A DNA stretch of 64,000 bases. Source: JAGLOK01 sp963677605 (GTDB lineage Bacteria; Bacillota; Clostridia; Christensenellales; UMGS416). The translations under genes and the position numbers were made by a program. This document shows positions 25,039 to 33,621 of this stretch, in pieces (position 1 is the first letter of the stretch; each line of letters opens with the position of its first letter). The notes beneath the pieces are model-generated. The model was not told the DNA's origin and did not search any database. It worked only from the letters and a program-made list of their open reading frames with translations. The stretch spans positions 496,001 through 560,000 of the forward strand of contig CAXXDX010000006.1 of NCBI GenBank assembly GCA_963677605.2. The letters run 5' to 3'.

Positions 25039-25788
25039 TTATATTTTTTTGCACAGGTATATCATGTTATATGACTTCCCCTGAACGTCATCCGGCCATG
25101 CAAACACTTCCGACAAAAGGTCAAGGCTGTGCGCGTCATTCGGGAAAAATCCTTCCATCTCCTCAGTCGTAGTTTCCCTGTCGCGGATAACGGTGTTAAA
25201 GTTTCTGTAAAGCTGGCTGCTTAGGTGCTGGTGAAGCTTCTGCTCTATCTCAAATCCGCTTTTTTGAAGCATCTTAGAAAGCTGGGTGTCGGAAAACGCA
25301 TGCAGGTGATATTCGGAAACTATATCTCCGTTTTCATCCACAGGCTCAAACTCGCCGTTCGGCACCGACAGCATCAGGTATCCGTCGCGGTTCAGGCATT
25401 CATGCAATACCTCAAGAAGACGTATGGGGTATTTCACATGCTCCAGAGTCTCAAAGCAGCAAATCGCGTCAAACGGCGAAAGGTTTAAAATCGATATCTC
25501 GTTTTCATCCACGTCTATTGCATGAAACTCACACTTTTTATAGTGAAGCTCCGCTTTTTGTATAAGCTCGGGATTTTTGTCCACGCCGATAACTTTTCTG
25601 TCCTCAGCCCAAAGCACATTTGTTCCGTAGCCTTCCGCGCATGCGATATCAAGCGCAGTGGAAGCTCCCCTTCTGCGCATCATTTCCTTTGCCCATCTGT
25701 ATCGGGCGATATGTTCCATGCGCATAAAAAAAGGCGCACTCTTCTTATATGGATTAATGCTCTCCATGTCCCATTTGTTGTTTTTCAT
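25039..25788 (-). CDS. Class I SAM-dependent methyltransferase
   Basis: 249 residues. Motif I is ALDIACAEGYGTNVL (with Ala for the usual first Gly), followed by VIGVDKNPELI (acidic end of strand 2), DAICCFETLEHV (motif IV) and LLEVLHECLNRDGYLMLSVPNGE. It resembles the type 11/23 methyltransferases often found among glycosyltransferases, where they modify sugars or lipids. It is the first gene of the minus-strand cluster 25788-21405. The ribosome site is weak. Confidence 0.88.
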   Translation of the reverse strand: MKNNKWDMESINPYKKSAPFFMRMEHIARYRWAKEMMRRRGASTALDIACAEGYGTNVLWAEDRKVIGVDKNPELIQKAELHYKKCEFHAIDVDENEISILNLSPFDAICCFETLEHVKYPIRLLEVLHECLNRDGYLMLSVPNGEFEPVDENGDIVSEYHLHAFSDTQLSKMLQKSGFEIEQKLHQHLSSQLYRNFNTVIRDRETTTEEMEGFFPNDAHSLDLLSEVFAWPDDVQGKSYNMIYLCKKI

Positions 25789-25851
25789 AAAGGCATTATA
25801 CTATAAAACAAGAAAATATGGTACAAACCAGATATATCCGAAAAAGCGCAT

Positions 25852-25877
25852 AAAAAAACCGGCTCCGAAGAGCCGGT
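25852..25877 (-). terminator. Terminator of the SH3b protein gene
   Basis: An 8-bp GC-rich stem (ACCGGCTC/GAGCCGGT) around CGAA, with T7 on the minus strand. It lies 17 bases past the stop at 25894 and insulates the glycosyltransferase cluster. Confidence 0.85.
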
Positions 25878-25893
25878 TTGTACAATCAATTTA

Positions 25894-27081
25894 TCACGGG
25901 TTAGGTTCCGTATAAGTAAAGTTGTATGCTGTCTGCGAACATGCATTTCCTGCCGCGTCATAAGCGCTATCAGCTTTCAATGTTAAAGCACATATCGAAG
26001 CATCTCCAGGATTCATTCCAGTAAACGAAATAACAATAGTTGCTGTTTTACCTGATGAACTTGCTGAATCAATCGTAACACTGTATCCTCCACTAATGTA
26101 GAAGTCTCCTGTATCCAAACTTCCTGTGCCATCAGAGCTTGAACCAATATTTTCGCTGAAGGTAGCAGTTATAGTCTTAGTAGATGTTCCGCCGCTAAAT
26201 GAAACTGTCGGCTTAGTAACATCCGCTCCGGCGTTAAATGTCTTTGAATAATCGCCGGTGTCTTCTCCGTTTGCATCATAGATTTTGCCGCCGTCAACTG
26301 TCAGCTTAATCTCCGCTCCCGGTGTTGCGCCGGATAATGTAAGCTCAATTGTTGTTCCGCCTCCGCATGCGCTTACTGAAGTCAGCCTTTCCGTGCTTCC
26401 CTCTTTAACTGTGAATGCATCTTTTGGAATGTTCACATAGTCAGTCGGAGTAGAGCTTCCGTATGCTGCTTCTTTAAATGTTATTGTAATCTTAGTCGAG
26501 CCTGAATCAATAGTAGCAGTAGATACAATTGAATCAGCCGGCACTGATGTAGGAGCTGCAGGCAGTGACGGATTGTCGCCGCGCACTGTGTAGTCTTCCC
26601 ATATCCAGCCATATGAGCCGCTCGGAAGCTGTATCTTTATCCATTTGGATGTTTCATCCCAAACTTTAAAGCTTTGGCCGCGTTTAACTGTTCCGATTTT
26701 TCCATAATCCATTCCCGGTCCTTCGCGTACGTTAAGCGAATTTGCCCAGATTGTAGCCTGCGAATATACCTTTGCAGGTGTGGGTGTTGCTGTCGCCTCC
26801 TGGATTACCGCGCTCGGCGATTCGGATACCACTATAACCTGTACTGTTGGTGCAGGTGTGGGTGAAGGTGACGGGCCGGGTGTTGGAGTGTCCGCAACCG
26901 GTGTATAAGTGGGCTGTGGCGTCGGTGAATCGGTAGCCTTTGCAAACAAGCCTGCTCCGCTTCCGCCGCTTCCCAAAAGGAAATACAATATAACAGCAAT
27001 TACGATAACAGTACCGACTATCGCAATTATAAGCGGTAAATTGCCGCCTCCTCTTGAACGTCTTGCATATTCTCTGCTCAT
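25894..27081 (-). CDS. Membrane-anchored SH3b protein with two Ig-like domains
   Basis: 395 residues. A short basic cytoplasmic N-terminus (RRSRGGGN), one helix at about 15-36, a Pro/Thr/Ser linker, then a bacterial SH3 domain (SLNVREGPGMDYGKIGTV, GQSFKVWDETSKWIKIQL, GWIWEDYTV) at about 110-165. Two Ig-like modules of the SbsA/Big type follow (about 185-275 and 285-390), ending NFTYTEPNP. The SH3b domain likely binds peptidoglycan, so the protein would link membrane and wall (inference). Ribosome site GAGGATGG. It is divergent from the DUF4153 gene. Confidence 0.85.
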   Translation of the reverse strand: MSREYARRSRGGGNLPLIIAIVGTVIVIAVILYFLLGSGGSGAGLFAKATDSPTPQPTYTPVADTPTPGPSPSPTPAPTVQVIVVSESPSAVIQEATATPTPAKVYSQATIWANSLNVREGPGMDYGKIGTVKRGQSFKVWDETSKWIKIQLPSGSYGWIWEDYTVRGDNPSLPAAPTSVPADSIVSTATIDSGSTKITITFKEAAYGSSTPTDYVNIPKDAFTVKEGSTERLTSVSACGGGTTIELTLSGATPGAEIKLTVDGGKIYDANGEDTGDYSKTFNAGADVTKPTVSFSGGTSTKTITATFSENIGSSSDGTGSLDTGDFYISGGYSVTIDSASSSGKTATIVISFTGMNPGDASICALTLKADSAYDAAGNACSQTAYNFTYTEPNP

Positions 27082-27177
27082 ATAACTATACCATCCTCTC
27101 GTTTATGGCAATTAAAATTGGTTTTTCATGACATAAAGCGCACTAAAAAATGCGCCATGCCGAGTATGCCAATTCCA

Positions 27178-27205
27178 ATTATACCATAAGACATAATATT
27201 ATCAA
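27178..27205 (-). promoter_or_regulatory. Promoter of the SH3b protein gene
   Basis: On the minus strand: TTGATA, a 16-base spacer, TATAAT. Downstream the leader holds a direct repeat GGCAT-ACTC-GGCAT and a GCGCA/TGCGC hairpin (27138-27155). Confidence 0.65.
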
Positions 27206-27221
27206 TATTTTTGTAACAATT

Positions 27222-27250
27222 TTGTAAAAACATATATTCGGTGATATTAT
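27222..27250 (+). promoter_or_regulatory. Promoter of the DUF4153 gene
   Basis: TTGTAA (27222-27227), a 17-base spacer and TATTAT (27245-27250). It lies back to back with the SH3b promoter. Confidence 0.5.
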
Positions 27251-27294
27251 AGTAGTAGATACATCACATTTCAAGCTGAAAAGGGTGTTTAAAA

Positions 27295-29013
27295 ATGAAT
27301 AAATTAAAAATTATGGCAGGCAAATTAGTTAAAGGACTGAAAGCAGCCGTAAAAAGATACCCGCTGGCGGTAGCATTGTTTTTCCTATCCGCAGTCGCCT
27401 TTATGGTTGTGGTTGAAATCAATAAAGGCCCTTCGGATATTGACGATGAAATCTTTGTCCGTATAGGATTGTCGCTTATTTATTCGGCCGTGCTTTCTCT
27501 CACATTAAGCAGTTTATTCGAAAGATTTGAACCAAATAAAATACTGAAATGGACATCTCATGCGTTAACGCCTGCAGCAGGCATAGCCGTATACTATCTT
27601 GTAATCCCCTATTTTGACAGCGCCGTTCCGGTGATAAGATTTTTCCTTCTGTGCGCTCTTACGGCATCACTGTTTTTCTTCTTTCCTTTTGTCAAAAAAG
27701 GAAAAAGCGCATCATACTTTGCCGAAAAAGTGTTTTTGCGCCTTGCTGTAACGATGATTTACTACGGAATTATTACAGGCGGCGTGGAAGCCATCATCTT
27801 TGCTGTTGAAAACCTTTTGGCAGTAAACGTGCCTAACGAACTCTACCAGCACTCGGCAATATTGATTGCAGGACTTTTCATTCCATCCTTCTTTTTCGCA
27901 GGGATACCGAAGCAGGATGAACCCGAAGGACAATATACAAAGCTGATTAAAATACTTCTTCATTATATTGCATATATACTGCTTACGGCGTATTCCACAG
28001 TTTTGTATATATACTTTATAAAGATACTAATCGTGTTTGAGCTGCCCAGCAACGAGCTCGGCAATCTCGTTATCTACTACTCGCTCATTTCGATCGCTGT
28101 ATTATACTTTGGCTGGCACACAAAAGATGAAAACCGCTGGACTAAGATTTTCCACAAATTCTACCCATATATTTTAATTATACCGACACTTATGATGATA
28201 TTATCCTTCTGGGTGAGAATAAAACAATATGGCTTTACAGAACCCAGATATTACGCAATCCTCGCCGCTATATTTGTTTTGCGTTCAGTATCTGTTATAA
28301 AGCTGCAAAAGAAAGTAAAGCTCATCCCCCTTGTTATGTCGGTGCTTATGCTTGTCTCAATCTTCGGACCGCTTTCGGCTTTTTCCGTTTCCAAATGGAG
28401 CCAGAACAGGCGCTTTGAAAGAATCCTCACCCAAGCTGACATGCTGGAGGACGGCAAAATCATAGCAAACCCTAATGCCGGCAATGAGGCAAAAAAAGAG
28501 ATTACAGCCATAATAGACTACTTTAATTCCATGCACTCCACAAAACAGCTCAATTACATAAACCGTGAGTTTGAAACTGACGAAATGAAAGATACATTTG
28601 GTTTTGAGAGGTTTTATGGGATTTTCGGCGAAGACAGGGAAAAAAGCTATTATTCTAGACCGTATGGCGAAGGAATAATTTTAATCAGCGGATATGACTA
28701 TTCAGCTGACCTTCATGCCGGCGAATATGACATTGAATATGAATCCGGCGATCACATTATAGTTCTGCGCTCAGAAGACAGAAACGAACTTATGTATGTC
28801 ACTTTGTTCTATGACGGCGAGGAAATATACAGCACTCTAATGAATGACTGGATAAAAAACAGCCTCGGGCATTATTCCGAAGAAAGCGATGAGGAATGCA
28901 TATACACTGAAGAAACGGAAGATGTTTCGGTAAAGTTCATACTTATATTTGCTGACTTGCCGGCAAACGAAAGACTGTACTATGATGTGAAAATTCTGTT
29001 CACGATAAAATAA
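27295..29013 (+). CDS. DUF4153 membrane protein
   Basis: 572 residues. About eleven membrane helices fill the first two thirds, starting with KRYPLAVALFFLSAVAF. The diagnostic DUF4153 element appears near 350 as a long helix ending FGPLSAFSVSKWSQNRRFERIL. The last 190 residues or so are a soluble, probably extracytoplasmic domain (from about residue 380). The function of the family is unknown. Start ATG with AAAAGGG upstream. It stands alone, reading away from the SH3b gene. Confidence 0.8.
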   Translation: MNKLKIMAGKLVKGLKAAVKRYPLAVALFFLSAVAFMVVVEINKGPSDIDDEIFVRIGLSLIYSAVLSLTLSSLFERFEPNKILKWTSHALTPAAGIAVYYLVIPYFDSAVPVIRFFLLCALTASLFFFFPFVKKGKSASYFAEKVFLRLAVTMIYYGIITGGVEAIIFAVENLLAVNVPNELYQHSAILIAGLFIPSFFFAGIPKQDEPEGQYTKLIKILLHYIAYILLTAYSTVLYIYFIKILIVFELPSNELGNLVIYYSLISIAVLYFGWHTKDENRWTKIFHKFYPYILIIPTLMMILSFWVRIKQYGFTEPRYYAILAAIFVLRSVSVIKLQKKVKLIPLVMSVLMLVSIFGPLSAFSVSKWSQNRRFERILTQADMLEDGKIIANPNAGNEAKKEITAIIDYFNSMHSTKQLNYINREFETDEMKDTFGFERFYGIFGEDREKSYYSRPYGEGIILISGYDYSADLHAGEYDIEYESGDHIIVLRSEDRNELMYVTLFYDGEEIYSTLMNDWIKNSLGHYSEESDEECIYTEETEDVSVKFILIFADLPANERLYYDVKILFTIK

Positions 29014-29067
29014 AAGCAAATATTCTTTTAGCTTTACAGCAAACTGCCGCTTATCAAAAATTATAGT

Positions 29068-29096
29068 TTGTTGCGCGCTTTTTTTGGTGCTATAAT
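29068..29096 (+). promoter_or_regulatory. Promoter of the DUF6062 gene
   Basis: TTGTTG (29068-29073), a 17-base spacer and TATAAT (29091-29096), 27 bases before the ATG. Confidence 0.55.
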
Positions 29097-29123
29097 TTGT
29101 TATACTAATTTTACGGAGATAAA

Positions 29124-29843
29124 ATGAAATATCATATTGACACCATTCCCGTTTGGGATGCCATAAAAGAAGATTGCGAGTGCCCTTTCTGCCACCTGCA
29201 GGAACAGATAGAATTGAAAAGAGTTGACTATTATCTGGGCGACTCGGTCATGCAGCCTCACATAAGGATACGCACGAACGAAGAAGGTTTTTGTGCACAT
29301 CACTACTCGATGATGCTTAAAAACGACCGCAAGCTTTCTCTTGCGCTTATGAGCGAAACACACACACGCAATATATTAAAAGAAACAGAGAACATGTTTG
29401 ATGACTTGGAAAAAGGCAATCTGCCGGCAAAAAAGCAAGCAAAAACTCTAGAAAATCTCCTTGAAAAGATAAATAAAACAAATAACAGCTGCGTAATCTG
29501 CGCCGATATAGAATATGACATAATGCGGTATCTGCACACATACATCCACCTTTTTAAAAAGGATCCTCATTTAATCGAATCGATGAAAGAGTCAAAAGGT
29601 TTCTGCCTCAAGCACTTTGCAATGCTTATCGATGTTGCAAAAAGCAAGCTTTCCGGAAAACACCTGAGTGAATTTCTGTCGATAGCCTCTTCAGTTCAAA
29701 AAGCGAATATGGAACGCCTCAGCGATGAAGTGAAATGGTTCTGCGACAAATTTGACTACAGACATGCGGACAAGCCGTGGGGAAACTCCAAAGACTCCCT
29801 TCCGCGCATACTTACAAAACTGGGCGGAAAAACCCAAAAGTAG
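29124..29843 (+). CDS. DUF6062-family protein with paired Cys/His motifs
   Basis: 239 residues, soluble. It begins YHIDTIPVWDAI, as in DUF6062. Two similar modules each carry a CxxC and a GFCxxH: CPFC with GFCAHH in the first half, CVIC with GFCLKH in the second. This looks like two internal repeats of a metal-binding unit (zinc most likely, inference). The C-terminus is basic. Ribosome site ACGGAG. No function is known for the family. Confidence 0.82.
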   Translation: MKYHIDTIPVWDAIKEDCECPFCHLQEQIELKRVDYYLGDSVMQPHIRIRTNEEGFCAHHYSMMLKNDRKLSLALMSETHTRNILKETENMFDDLEKGNLPAKKQAKTLENLLEKINKTNNSCVICADIEYDIMRYLHTYIHLFKKDPHLIESMKESKGFCLKHFAMLIDVAKSKLSGKHLSEFLSIASSVQKANMERLSDEVKWFCDKFDYRHADKPWGNSKDSLPRILTKLGGKTQK

Positions 29844-29872
29844 CTTTCGGCTGCCCATAAAAAATGTTTGTT

Positions 29873-29901
29873 TTGATTTTTTTCTTCATATAAATTATAA
29901 T
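29873..29901 (+). promoter_or_regulatory. Promoter of the first metalloprotease/lipoprotein cassette
   Basis: TTGATT (29873-29878), a 17-base spacer and TATAAT (29896-29901), 28 bases before the ATG at 29930. Confidence 0.65.
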
Positions 29902-29929
29902 TTGTTTAACTTATATGTAAGGATTTGTA

Positions 29930-31282
29930 ATGAAGAAAATCCCTCTTTTTATTAAAATAGCCTTCCCGCTTCTTGTCGTGGCAATAGGCGCAGGAGTTTA
30001 TTTTGGCATCATGCTCCATGATGTAAATCAGCAGTGCCTTCAAACGGAAGCTAGATTGGAGGACATCCGGTCCATTCCTGAAGCTATAATACAAACCGAT
30101 TACTCATATGAAAAGTCCGAATTCCAGTCGCAGGAGCTTGATACCAGCGAGGAAAAAGATCGAGGACTTGCCCAGTATACATTCAATCACATAAAGTTTA
30201 TTAGCTATTCTAAGCAATGGGATGAAAACAAGCTCAAACTTTTGTGTGAAGAGCTTTTAAAAAACAAGCACGGCAGCGAAATTGACTATCTTGACAGCGT
30301 ATTTGTATACGGGCAAAAAGACGATGCAGCTCTAGGCATTCATAATGGTGCGGATAGGAACATTGAAGTGCCTGTTGTGCTTTTTGACGTATTCCCAAAT
30401 AACTTCACATATAAACTCGCAAATGCCGTAAGCGTGATAACACTATACAATGCAGACAATTACACAACAGTTGAGCAGATGGCGATAACGCTGTCTCATG
30501 AATACGGACATCATTTTACGCTGTATTACTTTAACTTAAAGGGAGATGCTGCAGCTATAGAGCAAGATCCGTATTTTAATCTCAGGTATGTGGATGATAT
30601 CGGAATAAGATATCATGACGAAGACCGCGATGACTGGAACGAATATCTTAACAACCATATGTGGTATCTGATTGAAATCGCTGCCGAAGATTATGTTTAT
30701 TTGATGGGCTCACCGAATACAAGAAGGCAGATTGAGTATCTGGACTCTATGGACACATTAAAGCTAAATGCTAAAAAGAAAGATGATGAGCTTGAAAGCT
30801 ATTATGCAATCGTAAATGAATCAAGTTTTAACGAAAGTCCTCATGAAAACATCGCATTGCTGCTCCCCGACCAGGTGGACGGCCTTGCTGAGCTTTACTA
30901 TAGTATGATAGACCTTGATGCACCGGAATATACCGGCCGCAGCGAGCAAGCGGAAGATATAAATATTAAGATAAGTGCTCGAAGAAAGCATGAGAAACTG
31001 TACTACAACATCACTTGGGACAAGCCATGGAAATCTGAAGATGTGACATATACTCTTGTTGCATATGATGAAAATGATTCACTCATAGGTGCGATAAAAA
31101 GTGTATCCGGCGATGAAAAAGCGCTTGCTTCAATAGGTTCTGTAGTATATGAAACACAAAACTACTACCATTATTATGATTACGATTTTTGGGTAAAACA
31201 TGATAAGCTTCGTTTTAGAGTCGTCGTAACATTCCCAGACGGAACAGCTGTTGTTTCTCCGCCTGTAGACAGGAGCTTCTAA
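29930..31282 (+). CDS. Membrane-anchored HExxH metalloprotease-like protein, intact copy
   Basis: 450 residues. A single N-terminal helix (about 6-27) serves as signal anchor. An extracytoplasmic domain follows with H190-E191-Y-G-H194 in SHEYGHHF, the zinc-peptidase signature. The likely third ligand is E253 in EIAAEDYVYLMGSP, since this residue is lost together with the others in the paralogue at 32260. A C-terminal fibronectin-like domain (from about 345) has NITWDKPWKSEDVTYTLVAY and LRFRVVVTFPDGT. No named peptidase family recognised. The stop overlaps the ATG of the lipoprotein gene (TAATG), so the two are coupled. Ribosome site AAGGA. Confidence 0.8.
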   Translation: MKKIPLFIKIAFPLLVVAIGAGVYFGIMLHDVNQQCLQTEARLEDIRSIPEAIIQTDYSYEKSEFQSQELDTSEEKDRGLAQYTFNHIKFISYSKQWDENKLKLLCEELLKNKHGSEIDYLDSVFVYGQKDDAALGIHNGADRNIEVPVVLFDVFPNNFTYKLANAVSVITLYNADNYTTVEQMAITLSHEYGHHFTLYYFNLKGDAAAIEQDPYFNLRYVDDIGIRYHDEDRDDWNEYLNNHMWYLIEIAAEDYVYLMGSPNTRRQIEYLDSMDTLKLNAKKKDDELESYYAIVNESSFNESPHENIALLLPDQVDGLAELYYSMIDLDAPEYTGRSEQAEDINIKISARRKHEKLYYNITWDKPWKSEDVTYTLVAYDENDSLIGAIKSVSGDEKALASIGSVVYETQNYYHYYDYDFWVKHDKLRFRVVVTFPDGTAVVSPPVDRSF

Positions 31283-32103
31283 TGAAAAACAAGTTCTTTC
31301 TGTTTTTTTCAATTATAATTATATCTCTTGTTTTGTGCAGCTGTGCAACGCTTAACATAACCTGCCAAATAGACAAGCAAAACACTGCGAAAATGTCTAT
31401 CGACTTAACTATACCTACTGAAAACATGTCGGAAAACGAAAGAATAAACACAACAGCAAGCGTCAACAGAATGGTAAGGCACCTAAATGATAAGGGCTAT
31501 GAGGCAAAATCCGAGAAAAACACAAGCGAAATGGTTCTTACTGCCGTAAAGTCAAAACAATGCAGCGACGCCCAAAGTGCACTTAGCACACTTGTAGGCT
31601 TTATGTCAGATGCCTCGTCTCCATTTGCACAGGTCGAAAGCGGATATTCCGCTTCCTTTTTCAGCGATATATACAATCTCAACGCAAAGCTTGACCTGTC
31701 AAACATCATATCAGATGAGTTTCTGGATTCTCTTACGCCTTCGAATAAAGAGATTATTGAAACTGCGCTTAATGAAACCACAGGAAGCGTGACCTTTGAT
31801 TTATGGGGAGAAACCGTTCAATATACAGGCAGTCTGGAAGAAAACAAAAACTCTGAGATTATGTCTCTCACTCAGCCCATATCCATTTCCCGTGCCATAA
31901 AATTGTATAATACAGAAAATATCAATGAGCATGAAGGCCTGCTAAACAATCTGGAGATGCTCCAAGCTGAAAAGGGAAAATACACATTGGCGATTCAAGT
32001 TGCAATATCAGCAGCTACGTTCATAATACTCTTGTCTCTTGTTGTGTTAATACGCCGTAAAACAAACAATAATGAAGATGATAGGAATATTCTTGGAAAC
32101 TAA
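31282..32103 (+). CDS. LppM-like lipoprotein with C-terminal membrane helix, cassette 1
   Basis: 273 residues. The lipobox is VLCSC, giving Cys20, followed by ATLNITCQIDKQNTAKMSIDL, the opening of DUF3153/LppM-type domains. The domain runs to about 210, then a short coil (EGLLNNLEMLQAEKG) and one membrane helix (about 235-258) with a basic cytoplasmic end (RRKTNNNEDDR). It is therefore tethered at both ends. It is translationally coupled to the protease-like gene and shares its layout with the protein at 33618. Role unknown; substrate, inhibitor or partner of the peptidase are all possible. Confidence 0.8.
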   Translation: MKNKFFLFFSIIIISLVLCSCATLNITCQIDKQNTAKMSIDLTIPTENMSENERINTTASVNRMVRHLNDKGYEAKSEKNTSEMVLTAVKSKQCSDAQSALSTLVGFMSDASSPFAQVESGYSASFFSDIYNLNAKLDLSNIISDEFLDSLTPSNKEIIETALNETTGSVTFDLWGETVQYTGSLEENKNSEIMSLTQPISISRAIKLYNTENINEHEGLLNNLEMLQAEKGKYTLAIQVAISAATFIILLSLVVLIRRKTNNNEDDRNILGN

Positions 32104-32197
32104 ACCTGAATCTATATGAATTTTCAAAAATAATATTTAAACATTTATTCTTAATTAGCCTATATTTATTAACCATTTACTAACTTAGCATAATATT

Positions 32198-32226
32198 TTG
32201 CTTTTACTTTTTATTTGGGTTATAAT
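32198..32226 (+). promoter_or_regulatory. Promoter of the second cassette
   Basis: TTGCTT (32198-32203), a 17-base spacer and TATAAT (32221-32226), 33 bases before the ATG at 32260. Each cassette thus has its own promoter. Confidence 0.55.
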
Positions 32227-32259
32227 CCAAATATTACTATCATTTCAGAAGGGCATTTT

Positions 32260-33621
32260 ATGAAGAAGATACCATTATTATTAATCCTCATGGTTCCTTT
32301 AATGATTGCTGCTGCTGTTTTCGGAATTATCTTTGGCGTAAGGCTTATAGGCGTTAATCAAGTGTTAACTCTTAAATCTTACCAATTGGATGACATAGAA
32401 AGCCTGCCTGCGGCCGAAAAAGTGACCACTTACAAAGTCGAGAAAACACAGCGGGAATTTGAGAAAAACAAAACAGTAACGCTGGATGGGAACGTTGTTG
32501 CGACATATAAACATGAAAACATAACATTTATCAGCTATTGTGATAATTGGGACGTAAATGGATTAATAGAAATCTGTGAAGAGCTTCTTTTAAATAAACA
32601 CGGCGATGAAATTAAAGAACTTGATGAAGTTATAATTTATGATAGCTTAGAAGACTCATATTGGGAAAAATATTCGACAAAAGAAGGATATAATTATATT
32701 CCTATAAATTTATATGGATTTATTCCGTCAAACTCAAATTGTGTAATGACTGAAGATAAAAATTCGATATACCTATACTATGGTCAAGGGAAATACAGTA
32801 TTGACGAATTAGCTCTTTATATTTCTTATGCATATGGAAAATATTTTATGAACTACTACTTTAATACATCAGGCACCGAAGAAGAGATACTGAGTTCACC
32901 TTATTTTAAAATAAGATATCAGGACAACTCCAACATTCGCTACACTGACAAAGATTATAGTAGTTATTCGGATTATTACAACAACCTCCCATGGTATATA
33001 CATGAAATTTCAGCTTATGATTATGTTTATCTTCTTGGTTCACCGACTACTAAGCAAACATATGAGTTTATTGATACGCTTGAGCGCTTGCGAATGGATC
33101 ATGCAGACAAAGAAGATGAGTTGGATAAATATTATAGTGATATATTCAGAATTAGATATTTCAATGAGCAGCCGCATATTAATATTAACCTTCCTCTTCC
33201 TGATCAAGTTGACAAACTTCCGGAACTTATAATGGAAAAAGTAAATCTCACTGCTCCTAAGTATGAAGAGCATATGGATGAAGTAGAAAATATTAATCTT
33301 AAAATAGTTAAACAATCCCAATATGGAGAAATTTTTTACGTAGCAACATGGGATAAGCCATGGAAAAGTGATGATGTAAAATATACATTGGTTTCATACT
33401 ACGAAGATGATGAGACTTTTTTAGGAGTAAAAAGTATAACTGGCAGCGAAAGAGCCCGAGCAGTATTCGGTGGAGCAGTAGTTGATACCGGTACATACAG
33501 CTACACCTTCTACGAAACAGATCACTTCAAAGAAAAAGGATTCCTGCGTTTTAGAATAATAGTCACCTTTAGCGATGGTACAGCTATAGCTTCTCCTGCA
33601 GTAGATTGGAGCTTTGAATGA
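32260..33621 (+). CDS. Catalytically dead paralogue of the membrane metalloprotease
   Basis: 453 residues from the ATG at 32260, which has AGAAGGGC upstream; an earlier in-frame start at 32215 lacks one. It is collinear with the protein at 29930, so residue numbers correspond: where that protein has H190, E191, H194 and E253, this one has Y190, A191, K194 and Y253 (SYAYGKYF and EISAYDYVYLLGSP). The scaffold around these positions and the C-terminal TWDKPWKSDDVKYTLVSYYE domain are kept. The reading frame is intact over its full length, so this is a maintained pseudo-enzyme rather than a decayed gene. It overlaps the next gene by 4 bases (ATGA). Codons are clearly more AT-rich than in cassette 1. 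Confidence 0.85.
   Translation: MKKIPLLLILMVPLMIAAAVFGIIFGVRLIGVNQVLTLKSYQLDDIESLPAAEKVTTYKVEKTQREFEKNKTVTLDGNVVATYKHENITFISYCDNWDVNGLIEICEELLLNKHGDEIKELDEVIIYDSLEDSYWEKYSTKEGYNYIPINLYGFIPSNSNCVMTEDKNSIYLYYGQGKYSIDELALYISYAYGKYFMNYYFNTSGTEEEILSSPYFKIRYQDNSNIRYTDKDYSSYSDYYNNLPWYIHEISAYDYVYLLGSPTTKQTYEFIDTLERLRMDHADKEDELDKYYSDIFRIRYFNEQPHININLPLPDQVDKLPELIMEKVNLTAPKYEEHMDEVENINLKIVKQSQYGEIFYVATWDKPWKSDDVKYTLVSYYEDDETFLGVKSITGSERARAVFGGAVVDTGTYSYTFYETDHFKEKGFLRFRIIVTFSDGTAIASPAVDWSFE

Noticed and set aside
29930..31282. Assignment of the HExxH protein to a named peptidase family
   Set aside because: Apart from HEYGH and the later Glu I see no family-specific motif, so only a general zinc-peptidase call is made.
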